Shown in pieces: positions 9,703-20,198 of a stretch of DNA of 32,178 nt. Positions within the stretch are counted from its first letter, which is position 1. Every line of letters begins with the position of its first letter. The stretch comes from Heterostelium multicystogenum (Eukaryota; Evosea; Eumycetozoa; Acytosteliales; Acytosteliaceae). The position numbers were made by a program, and so were the translations under genes. The DNA lies in NCBI GenBank assembly GCA_003667245.1, contig RCNN01000414.1:1-32178 (forward strand). The letters run 5' to 3'. Under the pieces are notes generated by a model that ran no database searches, was not told the origin of the DNA, and was given only the letters and a program-made list of their open reading frames with translations.

Positions 9703-12680
9703 TATTGATATCCATTTAATATAACATAATATTGTATTTTATATCAAAATAATAAATTCTAGAATAATAATAATAAATAATAAAAAAAAATAAATCTTGT
9801 AAATAAAAGAAAAACATAAAAAAATCAAAAATTAAATTTGTAATTGTTGCAATTATTTATCTGAATCATAACATCCAGAATGAATGTTCAACCGATGCGT
9901 GAACTAACCCATTAATTGTTGTTTAAAATAATCCATATCTAAAGTTATATCAAAATTATAATAAAATAATAAATAGATGTATAACTATATTTACTTACAA
10001 TTATTATAACAATATTCCAAATGTATTTTAAAATAAATAAAGAACTAAAAATTACTCTGATAATAAAAATAGATTTCTCATGAAATTAGTAATTAAGATA
10101 AATAAGATTAAATTGTCAATTATTCATAGAATTGAAGACCCGTAATTACATCATCATTCAATGTTTAAACATAGAGTTTCCTTAAATAGATCTAAGGTTT
10201 CTATTTGTAATATATTTGGAATTAAAACACAGATTTTCTAAAAATAATATCCATTTCTTTGATTCTATTTATATCTATAAAATTATTTTACAATTTTAGT
10301 CTTTTTAACAAACCTCTGATCTGAAAAATATTCTAAAAATAAAGAGGTATTCAATTAACTAACGGTTTTATATCTCAATATCAATTCTATAATAGGAACA
10401 TGCTAAAATTGTAAAGTGACTTTTAACAAAATGAAAGCTAAAAAAGAGATTGAAAATGTGTGGTATTTAATATTTAAATATCTGATCATTTAAAAATAAC
10501 CTTCAACTAAAAAGGAAATGTGGGTGTGTTCATATTTCTTAGTTGTGGTATCATTTTTTTTTTGATTAGGCATCCAGGTTTTATGGATTTAGAAATTTCT
10601 TTACTTTTTTAGGATTTAAAATATATGTTATATAATGTTATCCATTTGTTACATTTAATGATGACATATTTTTTATTGATATTACTTTTGAGGGTTATTT
10701 TATAATATTGTATAGAAAATAATCTCAATTCAATCTCAATCCAAACTTGATATCTTATATGAAATTTTATTAATTGTCATGAAAGAAGTACATTGGTTTA
10801 TCTGAAACCAACGAGATTCTTAATATGGAAAGAAATAGAAATGTATAGTTGTTATGATTTTATGATAATAAATATAGGATAGAAACAATACGAGTATATT
10901 ATTATATTTTGAAAGGGTTGGAATTCAAGTCAACGAATTTGAACCAAAAGAATATAGGATAGCGCAAATTTACATTTTTTCTTAAATTGAGGTTATAATG
11001 GTTTTCTTTCCATTTAAAGGAAGTGACACCTTTGATCAATACAAGTCTATTTTCTTTTATATGTTCTGAATTATTATGTTAACAATAAATCAATCAAACT
11101 ATTTTATAATGTATTTCATAACAATACACAAACCAGAACTCCTACTTGTTTGTTTTAATAAACCAACTTTGGGTGTTAGTTGTTTATTTTAAATACTCCT
11201 TTGTAAACAAATAGACTTAGGTTGGTTGATTTAATATAAATCATTGGCTGTGGTTTGATTTGAAACAATCATCAACCAAACATGAATATCACACCATCAT
11301 AAGAAGTAAATTCTCAAACAATCTATGATGTGTAAATAGGATAGGACACCATATATGATAAATCAATTGATGCTTGCTGTTGTGAGTTTGGTTTGATGAG
11401 CAAGTTACATCAGCTCAGTTCAGTTCCAAACAAACCAATTTTAATTTTATAGTTGACTAAGGTGGTTGTTGTATGTTATATCACTTAAAAACTCAAAAAC
11501 AAACATATATAGATATAGATATATATATTATAACTGATTATAAGTATGCATAACTTATATGTGTTTTAAGTTTTCTTCAAGATTTATTAATTAAACACAT
11601 TTTACTGTTGCGGTGGTGATCAGACTCTTTTGTTTTTTTCAGGGTGGGGGTGTCATATCATCATCAGCATCTCAATCTCACTCCCACACCAGCCAACAAC
11701 ACACTTAGTTATTACTCTATCACATCAGCGTGGCAAGTTAGAGAAATGTTACTTTGAATACAAAGAGTTAATGGGTTTGTTAAGTATTGTTGTTCCAAAT
11801 CATTTGTGAAGATTTAAGCTAAGAAATTCTCTAAGAATCTCTCCATCAACCAATCGTTTGACTGACAACGATCCCACACCCTCTTGCCATTATCAATAAA
11901 ATGAAAGAAACTCTATCTTTACCAAAGTGTAACTTCGTTCTAAACAATCATCAATCACCCCTCGATCTTTGGAAGTCACACACGCACTAATTCCTAAGTT
12001 TAAGTATGTGTAGATGTGGGTGAATAGTGTGGTTAAAGGAATGATTGATTGATTGAAGCTTGTGCTTTTCGATGGTGTTGAGTGTTACCACATATCTTTG
12101 CTTGTTTTCGGATATATATAGTTAACGATTAATAGAATTGCAATTACTTATCTTATTTGTATACTGCTTCATTAAAACCAGTAGTTTGAATGATGATGAT
12201 CATTGATTGGTGGTTATTCTAGGAGTAACACAAATCCTCCTTCACACTACTCCTCTTTAGTTACTCCTTACTGCATTTCAAAACCAACTTCAAGTTAGGT
12301 ACTAGCCAACACAAAGTACAAGAAAATTTATATTACAACAACCACCACCACCACCTTAAACACTAACCAACAAACCAACCAACCAACTCAACCAACCAGA
12401 AAACCAACTAAATACAGATGTTGTTAGCAATGGTGTTTTTATTGATCAAATAAACTATTCTTGTTTTCTTGGATTTGATGTTGTTGCTTTTTTTGCTAAC
12501 AAACCCTGATTTTGCTGTAGGGGTTAGCAAAGCTTAGTATACATCTGTAAGATATGTGTTGTTATTGCCACTTCAACTACTATTGTATACTACCTTGATT
12601 GAAAAATCATCATCAGAAATTGAAACCCTAACAACCAACATCTCTCGCTTCGTGTCAATACTACTCTTTCCAAAAGAAAT
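9703..12680. other. About 3 kb of gene-free AT-rich DNA
   Basis: No open frame longer than about 60 codons on either strand and no tRNA, rRNA or snRNA signature that I could see by eye. It holds simple-sequence tracts, an ATTG run near 12040-12055, a CCA/CAAC-rich tract near 12335-12410, and an imperfect hairpin near 10916-10946. It is unusually long for an intergenic gap in this window, so an unannotated noncoding transcript is possible but unproven. Confidence 0.5.
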
Positions 12681-12789
12681 GTGAATTAATTCTCCCCATT
12701 CCAAATCGGTGTGTTGATTAATTTGTAAGCAATAATGAAGCCATTAAAAAGGAATGCTTCTGTTATAATATTGAACAACTTGCATTTTA

Positions 12790-13010
12790 AATTAAAACAA
12801 ATGATCGAGGTTGGTTCGAATTTTGCCATAACTGTCACTGCTGCCACTACTACTCCTACCACTCTTTTTTTGGAAACAACAATAATTAATGTATTTTTGT
12901 TTGTGTTTTTCTCGGATACCCTTAGCAACCAGCTTCCCATGAGTGTGACGAGGATTAAAGTGGATTCCAGAATCAATAATATAAATAGAGAGCAAGTTTC
13001 TAATTTATTC
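12790..13010 (-). pseudogene. Possible subtilase (S8 protease) fragment
   Basis: Read on the minus strand, this stretch encodes NLLSIYIIDSGIHFNPRHTH followed by GKLVAKGI. The IYIIDSGIHFN segment resembles the catalytic-Asp motif of subtilisin/proteinase K-type proteases (V-Y-x-I-D-T/S-G). A plausible splice acceptor (AATTAG) precedes it at about 13001. After KGI the sequence becomes low-complexity (Lys/Ser-rich) and no His (GHGTHVAG) or Ser (GTSMA) motif is found in the window. It looks like an isolated exon or relic; the short motif could be coincidence. Confidence 0.25.
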
Positions 13011-13022
13011 CAAATCATTTGA

Positions 13023-13363
13023 CAATCAATCTAACAATAAACAAATCTTCAACTACAATTGAAGCAGAGTTATATTTATCTTGCTGTTTTATTATTTTAT
13101 AATTCTATTATTATCTCCCGAATATTTTAAATCCTCTTCACCAATCCCCTTCCAAGCATCTCCTCACTCAATCTTTAAATTTTATCACATAATCATTTTT
13201 CTTATAACAAATCTTTTAATTTATTTATTTATTTATTTTAAATTATATTTATTACCTACCCAAACTCATTGCTACCCTTAGCCCTATCATCTACAATCCA
13301 ATCCATATCTTATCACTTAAACCATCCATATCCCTTATATCCTGAAAATAAATAATAAACAAA
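13023..13363. promoter_or_regulatory. Promoter region of the acyl-CoA oxidase-like gene
   Basis: AT-rich with a TTTA tetramer run near 13216-13237 and pyrimidine-rich stretches up to the ATG at 13364. No gene seen. Confidence 0.4.
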
Positions 13364-14525
13364 ATGATTGCCGAATTTTACTCAGCCTGTATTGACAACG
13401 TTGATGCCAAGTTTTTTGACCGAATTCAAAGCGTAAGTATATTTATACCTAGAAATCTAAATATTTTCTTTACAAATTTTAACTTATTTATTTCAGTTAC
13501 AAAGACAATTAGTACCACACTTGTCGTCCAACTCCTTAAATGTTGATGAAGAGCTTCAAATTAACCATGTTGCCGGTGTTTTGAGTCCAAGAACTTTGAA
13601 GAATCAAAAAGTTGATGTCGTTACCCTCAAGCACTCATTGGCTGCAGTCCGATACAGAGAATTTAAGGACGACTTCCCACTCTCTGTCAAGAAGATCCTA
13701 TTGGAAACCGTCTACTACTATCAAAAGAGTAGACAACTCGATCAACCTCTTATACAAACCAGACTTCTCATTCCTATTGCTAAAACCATTAGTTTTGACT
13801 TGTACAACCGATCACTTTCGGCTTGCTTCAAAAACCCAAATGAAATTCCACTATTTGCAAGACCATATTGTCAGGGAACCAAGGCTCTTTATACCCGACA
13901 TTCACTCAATACCATGATGGAATGCAAGCACTATCTTGGTAGAAATGACATCGATGTCATCCATGGTGATAAAACTGGACAGCTCATGAATGTCGCTAAA
14001 TTTATTCTTTTGCAACCTGGATCTAATGTCCAGCCCGATTTCCAAGCCATGAAAGAAGAGTCCGACCCATCAAAACTTTTTAATTTCCAACGCCTTATCC
14101 AATTGTTTAAGATGCGTGATTTTCTCAAGACCAAGGAGCTTAAGGACTCCCTCGCAAAGATTGGATGTCAAGTCCACAACTGTACCAACGAGGTTCTAGT
14201 TAATTCTCTCAACCGCGTAGGAACATGGGCAGTTCGTGGAGCAATCGCTCATCTCGAAAGCCAAATCCTCTCAGAGAATTTTAAAAACGCAAGCCAAACG
14301 AACAACTCTGACATTATTGGACAACTCATCCTACTCGATTCCCTAGTCAAGATTCAAGATGATATGGGATGGATCATAGCCAATCATCTTATTTCGGTCG
14401 ACCAAGCCAATAGCTTACCATTCATCATCAGCGATATATGTAGTAATTTGGCTCCAAATTTAATTAACCTAGTTGAAGCCTTCGATATTCCAATGGGAAA
14501 AGTTCCCATTCCAAACAAAATCTAA
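13364..14525 (+). CDS. Acyl-CoA oxidase-like protein, C-terminal half only
   Basis: Two exons (13364-13432 and 13497-14525) encode 365 residues with no frame break. Similarity is to the C-terminal half of acyl-CoA oxidases/dehydrogenases, which oxidise acyl-CoA to enoyl-CoA with FAD. Blocks in order: AAVRYREF...QPLIQTRLLIPIAKTI (family RYxxRRQFG...Q..L.P.LA), TRHSLNTMMECKHYLG (family ExxxACGGxGY), DVIHGDKTGQLMNVAKFIL (family TTFEGDNTVLLQLVAKxLL), LVKIQDDMGWII (Y-A-x-x-x-I-x-x-D-x-G-W) and NLAPNLINLVEAFDIP. Two oddities: the N-terminal substrate/FAD domains are absent, and in the FEGDN motif the glutamate that serves as catalytic base is His (codon 13962-13964); the ACGG motif is also degraded. 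It is therefore probably not an active oxidase. The start at 13364 is the only ATG giving a clean exon 1; I see no upstream exons in the AT-rich 5' DNA. Confidence 0.65.
13433..13496 (+). other. Intron of the acyl-CoA oxidase-like gene
   Basis: 64 bp, GTAAGT..TTTCAG. Splicing joins FFDRIQS to LQRQLVPHL in frame. Confidence 0.85.
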
Positions 14526-15360
14526 ATATTAATAATGTTTTTTTCACATATAGAATTGATTTAATATATTTATATAAAATATATATAACAACAACAACAT
14601 AAATAATAATTTATAACATTCATTTGAATTTATTCATATTTACAATTAAATAAATCAATATGTCATATACCAGTTGTTTTTTACCAAAGAAAAATTTATA
14701 TTTCCAATCTCAACTTTAACATTAGCGTGTATAGTATTATTATATTAAAAATATATGTGTATATAGTTTGGAAAGAGATTGATGGGAAGTACAACTAATT
14801 TAGTATTTAACAAACTTGGATTGAAGTTTGTCTAATTTTAGATTCAAAGTTAATATTATGTAAGAGTTAATACAACCTTCTATTATGGATAGTACAAAGT
14901 TATTGTAGAGATCCAGGAATACTAAACATCATTCAATATAAGCATTACAGAAACTGATAGAAAGCAATGAAAATGATAGATGGTTTCAGAGTGTTAAATC
15001 CAAAACATTCAGTTCTACAGATATATTCAACTAAAAACATCCACCAATGCCACATTGTGACAATGAAAATTGTTACTTCACACATTCTAAAAAATGTTAT
15101 TGTCAAGTTCATCAAACAACATTTTTGTAGAATTCAATAATCAATGTATAAAATATTTATATCTACATTCACTACTTTGAATATAAATAATAACAGTATA
15201 GATTAATTTGAAAATGAGGTTACATATATTTTGAAAATGATGTCCACCCTATGCGCTTAACCAGATGTACATTGTAATAAATGTAAAATTATCAACAAAC
15301 ATATATAGGAGGTTTTCCTTTCTGTAAATATAATTATATTTTTATTGGTATATCTAGAGA
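14526..15360. other. Intergenic region before the colossin-like gene
   Basis: AT-rich DNA with no supported gene. A very short Cys/His-rich frame (MPHCDNENCYFTHSKKC..., about 15047-15130) ends after 27 codons and is probably chance. The last 60 bases are the promoter/leader of the gene at 15361. Confidence 0.5.
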
Positions 15361-18300
15361 ATGAGAAATATAAATCTATATCAATTAAACTATATATTAG
15401 TAGTTTTATTGAATGGTAAGAAATTTTCAAGATTTAATTTTGGATTAAATTTATTGATGATTTTTTTTGATCAAAAAAGTTTCATCCTCTAATGATTGTT
15501 CAACTGTAAGTTGTCTGGATGGCCATAGTTGCTTAGTAATAAATGAAGTTGCAACATGTATACCTAATAATGAAAATTATCAATATCCAATCAATACTCA
15601 ATTTGATATCGTAGAATCAGATGAAATTCCATCTTTTATTGTAGAGCCTACAACTAAAAGATTGACTTGTGATAGTTTCAAGTGTCCCAAAGACTATGAA
15701 TGTGTTCATGAAGGTCCCAATTTGACTTGTATTTATAGTCCTAGGATTTCAAACGATATTTGCTTCAACTATGGTTGTCCCTATAGAAGTCATTGTGAAA
15801 ATATTGATGGAATCCCGACATGTTTACCAGATTCAATTATTGGACTCCAAGTGTACTCATCAGGACTTTATACAGAACCTGACCCCGGCTGTGAAGATAT
15901 AAAATGTCCACAAGATGAGGTATGCCAAAGACCTTTGATGGATGTACCACCAAAATGTATGCATGTGTGCTTTTTCCTTGAGTGCCCAATGGGAAAGTGT
16001 ATGTCTTTCAATGGAATACCAAAGTGTATAACAGTGAATGAAGCAGTTTTACAAGTGCCGACACCAACTCCACAAGTAACATCTGGATCCCAAGAATCGT
16101 CAAGCTCTTTAAAAGATCATAATATTAACCCAAGATTTTCTGAACCTGGTGGGTTACCATTTAAGTCAAATGGGTTTGGAGAAGTCATCTCTCCAAATGA
16201 ATCATCTTCACCAACAAATACACCCATACAAACTCCGCCTACATCTAAACCAACAAATACACCTACAGAAACCCCAATATCTAAACCAACTAATCCCCCA
16301 ACATCTAAACCAACATCCAAGCCAACTAATCCTTCAAATTCCATACAACCATCTTCAGTTCCCACCATACCCCCACCTTCAAAATCACCAACTCCTAGAC
16401 CCAATTCTACTTTGCCTTCTTTTACCCCCAATCCTATAGATTCTCCAACAAAACCTTCTACTAAATTTGAACTAAATATTAGTGGTACCATTTGGAATGA
16501 TGAGATTGGAAACGGATTACTTCAGCCTGGTAAAGGAATTGATGGCATTCAAGTCATTCTTAAAAAAGAAAATGATATATTTGCAATAGCTCATACTAAT
16601 CAAACTGGACAATTTAAATTTGTTGTTAATCAAAGAGGATCTTACTGTTTATTGGTTGGTCAAACTCCTGGAGATATTAAAAGCGTAAACAATGGAGATA
16701 GTAAATTTACTGGAGATTCACATTGCTTCCCAGTTTTAGACAAAGATATCATTGCAAACTTGGCTTTAGTTAGAACATTTAAAGTGAATGGCTTTGCTTG
16801 GCTCGACAAAAATGGTAGTGGAAAATATTCACCTACTAGTGAGCCAGTGTCCAATCTTGACATTAGACTGACCGATAAAGCAAAAAATATACTGAAATCC
16901 ACCATTACAAATGCAAAAGGTAACTTTTCATTTGAAGGTCTGACCAAAGGAGAATATTGTATTCTACATCCAGTATATGATGATACTATCATCAGTGAAT
17001 TCAACAAGTTTTCATTAGGAAAATATTGTTTCAATCTTACCAAAGATTTAATTGCGAATATTGGAGTTACAAAGAGTGTAGTTGCCGTTGTAAAACCAAA
17101 AATTTTCCTCTCAGGCTTTACATGGATCGATGAATATCGAACATTACAGCCCGATTACACAGTACCGGCTACTCTAAACATGAAGCTATCCCAGGCCTCT
17201 CAACTAATTGAAAAAAGACAAGTAATAGGAGCATTCAATTTCAGTCTCAATGCCAATGAGAATTACTGTTTAACTCTTGAAATCCCAAGTGGATTTATCT
17301 TTGGAAGCAGTGATTTTTTCAATAGCAATGGGGAATTTTGCTTTAAACTGAATTCCTCAGTTATTAATGTTTTTGTTTCTCTCTATAATACATCATTTAT
17401 AGAAGGTTTAGTTTGGTAAATATCAATAAATATTAAAAACACTATTATAAATACTAAAGAAAGATCTTATAAAATTTAGGGAGGATACTAATTTTTCAAA
17501 TCCAACTAAAAAGATAAATGACTCACTCCCCTTAAAATATATGGAAATGAATCTTTGGTCCTCTGATGAAGCTCTCCAGTTGGCCTATACAGACAACAAA
17601 GGAAAATACTACTTCTATGATGTTGCGCCTGGTTCATACTGTATTACAGGAAAGATTTAAGTGGTAGGTACGAAAATGAACCATTTGGTGGAGACAATGA
17701 TTTCGAAAACGGAAAAGTCTGCTTCAATGTTACCAATCCCCTTACAAAGGTGTTTAATATGGGAATGCGACTCAAGTTAGATCCTAGAATACTAGATCCA
17801 CCACCAAAATCGAACTACTATATTAAAGGTGTAGTTTGGTTGGATTACTTTAAAAATGGAACCTATTTATATAACTCAGGAATTTCTGGAGTTACTTTAA
17901 CTTTAACCCAGAATGATATAGTAGTCACTCAAACCGATACTCTTGAAACTGGAAACTATCTGTTGGATAACCTTAAGCCTGGAAACTATTATCTTACCAT
18001 CAATGATACGAATAATAGATATATCCCAAGTGCATCCAAAGGTCAAAATCAATTTGTAAATGGAAAGAAATGTCTGGAGGTGAATGGACCAATTAACAAT
18101 CTTTATGCTGCAATGCAATTCCCAGTAATTATTAAAGGTCTTGTGTTTAAGGATATTCATAGAAATGGAACCCTAATTGATAAAAACCAGATACTAAGTG
18201 GCGTAGAAATGAAACTCAATCTAACATATTCAGAGACAGTGTCCACACAATTGTCAAATGGTTTGGGAGAGTATGAATTTAAATTATTACCAAATGAGCG

Positions 18301-18457
18301 TTTTTGTCTGGAGGGACCATCCAAATTTGTTTTCCAAAACATAACTTATGTATCTGGTCCAAAAGGACCTGATAATGTCTTTGAAAATGGAAAATATTGC
18401 AATCAATTGGTATCTCAATCTCAAGTTACGTTAAACTTTGGAATGGTTCCATTATAA
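15361..18457 (+). CDS. Secreted colossin-like protein: Cys-rich and SdrD-B-type repeats
   Basis: Three exons: 15361-15415, 15480-17415 and 17480-18457, about 990 residues. Exon 1 encodes a signal peptide (MRNINLYQLNYILVVLLNV). Then come five Cys-rich follistatin/EGF-like units of the form C-x3-x-C-P-x-x-x-x-C...C-I/L (TVSCLDGHSC, SFKCPKDYEC, NYGCPYRSHC, DIKCPQDEVC, FLECPMGKC; about residues 23-210). A Pro/Thr/Ser-rich stalk follows (about 225-345). Six SdrD-B/Cna-B-like beta-sandwich repeats complete the protein, opening with ISGTIWND, VNGFAWLD, LSGFTWID, IEGLVWED, IKGVVWLD and IKGLVFKD. Each has G-x-Y/F in the middle (GSYCLL, GEYCIL, GSYCIT) and closes on F-x-x-G-x-x-C-F. Such repeats define the Dictyostelium colossins, secreted or surface proteins. 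There is no C-terminal anchor (ends LNFGMVPL). One frame break at about 17650: GGAAAG needs one more A to read GKDLSGRYENEPF; without it a TAA at 17658-17660 truncates the protein. Probably a miscall. It converges with the 18489-19905 gene. Confidence 0.85.
15416..15479 (+). other. Intron 1 of the colossin-like gene
   Basis: 64 bp, GTAAG..AAAAAAG. It separates the signal-peptide exon from the first Cys-rich repeat; splicing gives LLNVSSSNDCSTVSC. Confidence 0.8.
17416..17479 (+). other. Intron 2 of the colossin-like gene
   Basis: 64 bp, GTAAAT..AATTTAG. Splicing completes the W codon of IEGLVW and joins it to EDTNFSNP, which restores the fourth SdrD-B repeat. Confidence 0.85.
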
Positions 18458-18488
18458 TATGTGAACCGAAGATCAAATATAAACTTTA

Positions 18489-19905
18489 TTAATCTAATCT
18501 AAAATTTGAACCAATTTCGTCTTTTTGCTTCTTCTTATTCTTCTTCTTCTTCTTGTTGTTTTGGTGGTGGTAATTTGTATTCGAGGCTATAGAATTTTGG
18601 ACTAAATTATTGTTATTGTTATTATTGCTACTAGTGTTGGTGCTACCGGCTTGACTTTGTTTGATAAAATCAATCAAACCAGTCGATGATGCTGTAGGCG
18701 CTGATTGTTTCTGTATTTGAGTCGAGTTGATGGTTGATTGTGTTTTAGTTGGCAGCGGAGGGAACATTGAATTATATGCTGTTGAAGTCGTACTTGTTTG
18801 ATTATTATTATCCTGGAAGAATGACGTATTGTTATTTGGATTGCTTGCAATCGAAAATGAATTGGACGAAATATCAGAATCTTTACGTTTCTTAAATTGT
18901 CTTTTGTCTGTAACTGATTGGTTGTTGTTAGAGATATTTGGGAAACTTGATTTTGAAACTATTGAAGCATATGAATCTATATCCTCCATGCTGGTATCAT
19001 CATCAATGACTATTACCACTTGATCATTCTTTTGCTGCTGCTGTTGTTGCTGCGGTGGTTGCTGATAATGTTGTGGAGATATTTGTTGAGTTTCTTGAGT
19101 GGTTATTGCAACTGCACCATTGATATTGTTCACAAAATTAAAAATGTCTGTAATATTTGATTCTTGTGGGAGGCTTAACAACTTGTATGTTTTGTTGAAG
19201 GAATGGAAATAGTTGGTATGTTTTATAAGTTGGACCTCTTTTGCCTCACGGTTAAAGTCTAACTCATGGAAAAGCTTTTCTACGGTGTCCAGAAAACGGA
19301 ATGTATCATCGATAGACAACGGATTCTGATGCGCCCACATATTACGAGTCTTTTGTATCTCAGTGATAAGTGCCTTCAAAGTTGGCGCCTTTTTGTAGGT
19401 GTAGATAGGTGTAGTTTTAGTGAGGAAGAAGGTGCACAAAGCAGAGATGTCCCACGAGTCCAGCTGAACATCATTCATAAGTGTAGGTGTCAGTAGGTTC
19501 TTATATTTCGTGACCATCACAAACTGCTGGTGCTCAAGTATGCATGACCTGGTAAATTTACGTTCTGTATCATTCATCTCACTTCGTGGATGAAGATAGG
19601 AATTCAAAAATTTAACAAGCATCACTTTACACAGGTTCAATGCTTTTCCCAACAACATTTTGATTGGAACCAATGCTCCACTCATTCAAATCAATCACAA
19701 TTAAACCATCGTTACTTTGTACATCTTGATCTTCCAATTGTATATAATTTGAATAGCTATTTCCATTATTATTATTGATGTTGCTATTACTATTAGTATT
19801 ATTATTATGACTAATATTATTACTATTACTATTTATATTATTATTATTAGTACCACTAAAAACAAAAGGATTATTTACATGTTGATTTAATACACCAAAG
19901 TTCAT
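18489..19905 (-). CDS. PolyQ/N protein with Swt1-type HEPN-like domain
   Basis: About 470 residues, starting at the ATG 19903-19905 (MNFGVLNQHVNNPF). Regions in order: Asn/Ser-rich low complexity; DGLIVIDLNEWSIG; then, after one frame break at about 19660 (an A4 run that should be A3), MLLGKALNLCKVMLVKFLN. A helical domain follows, with LDSWDISALCTFFL, LKALITEIQKTRNMWAHQ and SIDDTFRFLDTVEKLFHEL. The RNMWAH at 19329-19346 is an R-x4-H motif, and the surrounding pattern matches the HEPN domain found at the C-terminus of the Swt1 endonuclease. HEPN domains are often RNA-cutting or RNA-binding. After it come poly-Q (about 19031-19056), Ser/Asn-rich disorder and a Lys-rich C-terminus (NKKKKKNKKKQKDE) that could be a nuclear or nucleolar signal. 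No PIN nuclease domain is visible. The family call is by motif and helix pattern only. Confidence 0.6.
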
Positions 19906-20198
19906 TATATAATATATAAGATATAAATGAACAAACAATTAAGTTTATTATTTAATAATAATGATTCTAAATGATGTATGTTATCTATCTTTCTATCTAT
20001 CTATGTGTATTATATATATATATATTATTTAAAGTTATTTGAATCGGGAAGATCGATAAATAAACATTTGTAGGCTTTGTGTACGCAATCTAAGGACATC
20101 TGTTAATTTAATGATTTTTTTTTTTGAAATTTTAAATGGTTTTTGATTTGATTGTATGTTATTTGTTGTTGGATGATAACCGGTGGTTGATTGACTGA
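19906..20198. other. Intergenic region with CTAT and TA repeats
   Basis: AT-rich upstream region of the HEPN-like gene and 3' region of the gene ending at 20199. It holds a TATC/CTAT run (19979-20003), an AT run near 20011-20026 and a T10 tract near 20116. No gene seen. Confidence 0.6.

Noticed and set aside
10916..10946. Hairpin-like sequence with a GAATTTGAACC element resembling a tRNA T-arm
   Set aside because: No acceptor stem, D-arm or anticodon arm at tRNA spacing; arms are imperfect.
15047..15130. Short Cys/His-rich frame (MPHCDNENCYFTHS...)
   Set aside because: Only 27 codons in AT-rich intergenic DNA; spacing does not match a known zinc finger.
16117..16491. 124-codon - strand frame, Gly/Val-rich
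   Set aside because: Antisense shadow of the Pro/Thr-rich stalk of the colossin-like gene.
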